The position numbers were made by a program, and so were the translations under genes. Positions 14,058-16,878 of a stretch of 16,878 nucleotides of DNA are shown here, piece by piece. Under the pieces are notes generated by a model. That model searched no databases. It worked only from the letters and a program-made list of their open reading frames with translations, and had not been told where the DNA came from. The DNA lies in contig DBAY01000037.1 in assembly GCA_002291925.1 (NCBI GenBank), positions 1 through 16,878 of the forward strand. Reading direction: 5' to 3'. Positions within the stretch are counted from its first letter, which is position 1, and each line of letters starts with the position of its first letter. The stretch comes from Alphaproteobacteria bacterium UBA998 (GTDB lineage: Bacteria; Pseudomonadota; Alphaproteobacteria; Rickettsiales; UBA998).

Positions 14058-15914
14058 ATGACGGATAGAGATTTTAACGTGATTGTTATCGGGGGCGGCC
14101 ATGCGGGCACAGAAGCCGCCGCCGCCGCCGCACGCTTGGGCGCCCATACGGCGCTTATTACGATGAACCTTTCCAAAATCGGCGAAATGTCTTGTAACCC
14201 CGCTATTGGAGGCGTGGGCAAAGGCACGTTAGTACGCGAAATCGATGCACTAGACGGCGTCATGGGGCGTGCAATTGACCTGGCGGGCATCCATTACAAA
14301 ATGCTCAATCGCAGCAAAGGGTCCGCCGTATGGGGTCCCCGCGCGCAAGCCGACCGCAAACTCTATCGGCAAGCAGTTCAGACCATATTAGGCACCTATG
14401 CACATCTCGAATGTATTGAGGATGAAGTCTCGGATCTCATCGTCGAGGACGGAAAAGTTGTGGGCGTACGCGGCCCGAACAATAACTATTCCGCGCGCGC
14501 TGTGGTGCTGACCACGGGAACATTTCTCAACGGACTTATTCATATCGGCTCAGCCCAGCGTGCGGCCGGACGCATTGGCGAGCCACCGGCAAAAGCTCTT
14601 GCCGAGCGTTTGCGCTCGCTAAACCTGAACATGGGACGCCTGAAAACGGGAACCCCTCCCCGTCTGGATGGCCGAACGATTCTCTGGGAGATGGTTGAGC
14701 GCCAGCCCAGTGATGACATCCCCGTGCCCTTCTCGTATCTGAATGATGTCATTACCTTGCCCCAAATTGCATGTGGCATCACTCGCACGACCGCGGAAAC
14801 GCATCAGATTATTCGGGATAACCTTTCTCAGAACCCACTTTATAGCGGCAAGATTCAAGGCCGCGGGCCGCGCTATTGTCCCTCCATTGAGGATAAGATT
14901 GTACGGTTTGCCGACAAAGAATCGCACCAGATTTTCTTGGAGCCGGAGGGGTTGGATGACTTTACCGTCTATCCAAATGGCATCTCCACCTCCTTCGACG
15001 AAGCGATTCAGCAGAAGATTGTACGCAGTATTCCGGGACTGAAAGAAGCGATAATTTCACAGCCTGCCTATGCCGTGGAGTATGACTATGTCGATCCGCG
15101 TGAACTTTTACCGACACTGCAACTGCGCAAACTGAAGCAGCTTTTCCTGGCGGGCCAGATCAACGGAACAACGGGGTACGAAGAAGCTGGCGCTCAAGGG
15201 CTCGTGGCAGGTGCTAATGCGGCTCTGTCGACGCAAGGTGAAGAATTCACGCTTTTGCGTTCCGAGGCCTTGACCGGGGTCATGATTGATGACCTGACGC
15301 TTCAGGGTGCGCCCGAGCCTTATCGTATGTTCACTTCCCGGTCGGAATTCCGTCTCAGTGTCCGGGCCGATAATGCGGATCGTCGCTTGACGGAAAAAGG
15401 GCGTGTGCTGGGCTTAGTGAGCGATGTCCGTTGGCAGCGTTATTCAGAGTATCAATGCGCATTAGGTAACGTACGACGTGAACTGCGCAAAGTAACTTAC
15501 AGTCCTAACACTCTGACCGCAGCTGGCCTGCATTTCAATCATGACGGTATTCGTCGCGATGGGCTGGCTATCCTCGCCCATACGGAGGCAACGGATGAGC
15601 GGATGATTCCCCTCTTCCCGGCTTGGGCATCAGCTCCGGCATCGGTGCGCGAGGCGCTTCGGATTGATGCAAAGTATTCAGGTTATTTGGAGCGGCAGGA
15701 GCGCGATATATCCCAGTTTGCTAAGGACGAGTATCTAATACTGCCAGAGCATCTGGATTACTCAGCGATTCCGTCCCTTTCGAATGAGATGAAGGAGAAG
15801 CTGAGCCTCGCCCGTCCGGCGACGTTCGGTGCTGCCACCCGACTCCCCGGTGTGACACCGGCCGCCTTGACCGCCCTCCTCGCTTATGTGCGGCCAAAGA
15901 AAAATGCTGCATAA
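14058..15914 (+). CDS. mnmG: tRNA uridine-5-carboxymethylaminomethyl modification enzyme MnmG (GidA)
   Basis: FAD- and NADH-dependent partner of MnmE in wobble uridine modification. The 618 residues (E. coli 629) carry the FAD-binding motif VIGGGHAGTEAAAAAARLG (10-28), the conserved CNPAIGGVGKG (46-56) with Cys46, ADRKLYRQAV (97-106), LTTGTFLNG (151-159), GRLKTGTPPRLDG (193-205) and QINGTTGYEEAGAQG (368-382). The C-terminal helical domain that contacts tRNA/MnmE is complete (ERDISQFAKDE, YSAIPSLSNEMKEKLSLARP). The start ATG follows the parS site; GGAA within parS is the best available Shine-Dalgarno at 5-8 bases. The 3' end overlaps rsmG by 11 bases. Codon use is visibly more AT-tolerant than in mnmE or parA. 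Confidence 0.97.
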   Translation: MTDRDFNVIVIGGGHAGTEAAAAAARLGAHTALITMNLSKIGEMSCNPAIGGVGKGTLVREIDALDGVMGRAIDLAGIHYKMLNRSKGSAVWGPRAQADRKLYRQAVQTILGTYAHLECIEDEVSDLIVEDGKVVGVRGPNNNYSARAVVLTTGTFLNGLIHIGSAQRAAGRIGEPPAKALAERLRSLNLNMGRLKTGTPPRLDGRTILWEMVERQPSDDIPVPFSYLNDVITLPQIACGITRTTAETHQIIRDNLSQNPLYSGKIQGRGPRYCPSIEDKIVRFADKESHQIFLEPEGLDDFTVYPNGISTSFDEAIQQKIVRSIPGLKEAIISQPAYAVEYDYVDPRELLPTLQLRKLKQLFLAGQINGTTGYEEAGAQGLVAGANAALSTQGEEFTLLRSEALTGVMIDDLTLQGAPEPYRMFTSRSEFRLSVRADNADRRLTEKGRVLGLVSDVRWQRYSEYQCALGNVRRELRKVTYSPNTLTAAGLHFNHDGIRRDGLAILAHTEATDERMIPLFPAWASAPASVREALRIDAKYSGYLERQERDISQFAKDEYLILPEHLDYSAIPSLSNEMKEKLSLARPATFGAATRLPGVTPAALTALLAYVRPKKNAA

Positions 15915-16506
15915 TCTCTCACTTCCATTTCTTGTTTCACGTGAAACATTAGATCGACTGGAAATCTATCTCGACCTCTTGTCCCGGTGGAACCAACGGA
16001 TCAATCTGGTGGGGAAGTCCACCGTTCCTGATGGGCTTCAACGTCATATCATTGATTCAGCTCAGCTCTTCTCCTTGTTGCCAGCCCCCCTGACATGCTT
16101 TGTCGATATGGGAAGCGGCGCCGGGCTGCCCGGTGCCGTCCTGGCGCTGATGGGTGTGGAAAATGTTCATCTCGTAGAGTCAGATAAGCGCAAAGCGGCC
16201 TTTCTTCAAGAGGTTGGCAGGGAAACCGGCATTTCTTTCCAGGTGCATCATTGCCGGATTGAAGCAGCGCCCCCCCTTGCCGCCGATGTGGTCACGGCAC
16301 GCGCGTTGGCGCCGCTTCCACTATTACTAGAGTATGCGTCACGATTTTTACATACCAATAGCTTTTGCCTCTTTCCTAAAGGTGCAAATTATATTAAAGA
16401 ACTAGATGAAGTCACGGGTTGGGATTACACGCTGGAACGCCACCCAAGCGTCACTCACCCGGAATCCGTGATTTTGCAATTCTCCCATCTCAGGCGCACC
16501 CCATGA
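15904..16506 (+). CDS. rsmG: 16S rRNA (guanine-N7) methyltransferase RsmG (GidB)
   Basis: SAM-dependent methyltransferase that modifies G527 of 16S rRNA (E. coli numbering); loss gives low-level streptomycin resistance in several bacteria. The 200 residues (E. coli 207) include LSRWNQRINLVGKST (26-40), RHIIDSAQL (47-55), the SAM-binding VDMGSGAGLPG (67-77), VESDKRKAAFLQEV (91-104), TARALAPLPLLLEYA (131-145) and the FPKG segment (157-160). An ATG six codons earlier (15886) also opens the frame, but the one at 15904 gives the normal length; neither has a clear Shine-Dalgarno, which suggests coupling to mnmG. A perfect parS site lies in codons 10-15 and encodes Val-Ser-Arg-Glu-Thr. The stop overlaps the parA ATG as ATGA. 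Confidence 0.96.
   Translation: MLHNLSLPFLVSRETLDRLEIYLDLLSRWNQRINLVGKSTVPDGLQRHIIDSAQLFSLLPAPLTCFVDMGSGAGLPGAVLALMGVENVHLVESDKRKAAFLQEVGRETGISFQVHHCRIEAAPPLAADVVTARALAPLPLLLEYASRFLHTNSFCLFPKGANYIKELDEVTGWDYTLERHPSVTHPESVILQFSHLRRTP
15933..15948. promoter_or_regulatory. parS: Perfect consensus parS centromere site inside rsmG
   Basis: TGTTTCACGTGAAACA is an exact match to the canonical 16-bp palindromic ParB binding site. It lies within the 5' coding part of rsmG, starting 1896 bases after the first parS and about 555 bases before the parA start. Confidence 0.96.
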
Positions 16507-16878
16507 CCCGCATCATTGCCATCGTCAATCAGAAAGGTGGGGTCGGCAAGACGACCACCGCCGTCAACCTCGCCACCGCCCTCGCCGCCATCGGCCAACG
16601 CACCCTGATTATCGACCTGGACCCCCAAGGCAATGCCAGCACCGGCCTCGGCATCGACTCGGGCCGCCGTAAAGTCACCTCCTACGATTTGTTCATCGGC
16701 GGCAAGACGGTTTCGGAAACGAAACAATCCACGGATATTCCCCGCCTCGATATCATTCCTTCCAACATCGATCTCTCTGGCGCGGAGATCGAACTGGTCA
16801 ATCTGGAAGGCCGGGAACAACGCCTCAAAGCGGCGCTGGCGCAGGAAGCCCTGCCCTATGACTATGTGCTGATCGACT
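16503..16878 (+). CDS. parA: Chromosome partitioning ATPase ParA (5' part, cut by window edge)
   Basis: Walker-type ATPase that segregates the ParB-parS origin complex. Only the first 125 codons are in the window and the frame is still open at the end. The deviant Walker A KGGVGKTT (11-18) has both the signature Lys11 and the catalytic Lys16; the A' motif DLDPQGN (38-44) with Asp40 follows, and the visible part ends in VLID, the Walker B strand. Lack of an N-terminal helix-turn-helix extension fits the short chromosomal (Soj) type rather than the long plasmid P1/F type. It overlaps rsmG by four bases (ATGA), so it appears to be the fourth gene in the mnmEG-rsmG-parA run. parB is expected next but lies outside. 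Confidence 0.97.
   Translation, partial: MTRIIAIVNQKGGVGKTTTAVNLATALAAIGQRTLIIDLDPQGNASTGLGIDSGRRKVTSYDLFIGGKTVSETKQSTDIPRLDIIPSNIDLSGAEIELVNLEGREQRLKAALAQEALPYDYVLID

Noticed and set aside
1..16878. CRISPR array, tRNA/rRNA genes, insertion sequences or prophage genes
   Set aside because: No spaced direct repeats, cloverleaf with CCA end, transposase motif or terminal inverted repeats were seen on either strand.

Overview
The window looks like a GC-rich alphaproteobacterial chromosome segment close to the replication origin. The main evidence is the right end, which carries mnmE, mnmG, rsmG and the start of parA in order on the + strand. Two parS-type ParB binding sites lie inside this block, one just before mnmG (14037-14052) and one inside the rsmG coding sequence (15933-15948). 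This mnmEG-rsmG-parAB layout with embedded parS is typical of origin regions in Alphaproteobacteria. The style of KdsB, the adenosine kinase and the N-terminally anchored cytochrome c also fits that class. I cannot name a genus.

Layout, left to right. (1) 31-1754, minus strand: kdsB (Kdo activation for LPS) overlaps a PfkB-family adenosine/sugar kinase by four bases. (2) 1888-2787, plus: a membrane-anchored monohaem cytochrome c with a long low-complexity tail, divergent from kdsB and ended by a strong bidirectional terminator at 2803-2837. (3) 2927-3488, minus: a chromosomal CcdA/CcdB-type toxin-antitoxin pair with overlapping reading frames and its own promoter. (4) 3635-5094, plus: an NfeD-like membrane protein and an SPFH/stomatin protein overlapping by one base, a classic membrane-microdomain pair, followed by an unrecognised, visibly AT-richer multi-pass membrane protein (5121-5774). 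(5) 5902-11624, plus: a complete yejA-yejB-yejE-yejF operon for a peptide/microcin C-type ABC importer. (6) 11643-12629, minus: a quinone oxidoreductase convergent with yejF. (7) 12681-16878, plus: mnmE, mnmG, rsmG and parA, the last cut by the window edge.

How the genes work together. MnmE and MnmG jointly modify the wobble uridine of tRNAs, and RsmG methylates 16S rRNA. ParA with ParB (beyond the edge) uses the parS sites to segregate the origin. YejABEF imports oligopeptides through a periplasmic binding protein, two permeases and a double ATPase. NfeD and the SPFH protein probably form an inner-membrane scaffold. CcdAB is a self-contained accessory module between two housekeeping units.

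Most of the window is ordinary core genome. I found no CRISPR array, tRNA, rRNA, transposase or insertion sequence, and no gene-free stretch above 300 bases. The parts most worth a second look are the parS sites that double as coding or ribosome-binding sequence, the CcdB toxin lacking the canonical C-terminus, and a hairpin plus two-codon mini-ORF just upstream of yejA. I see no clear case for an entirely new biological system.
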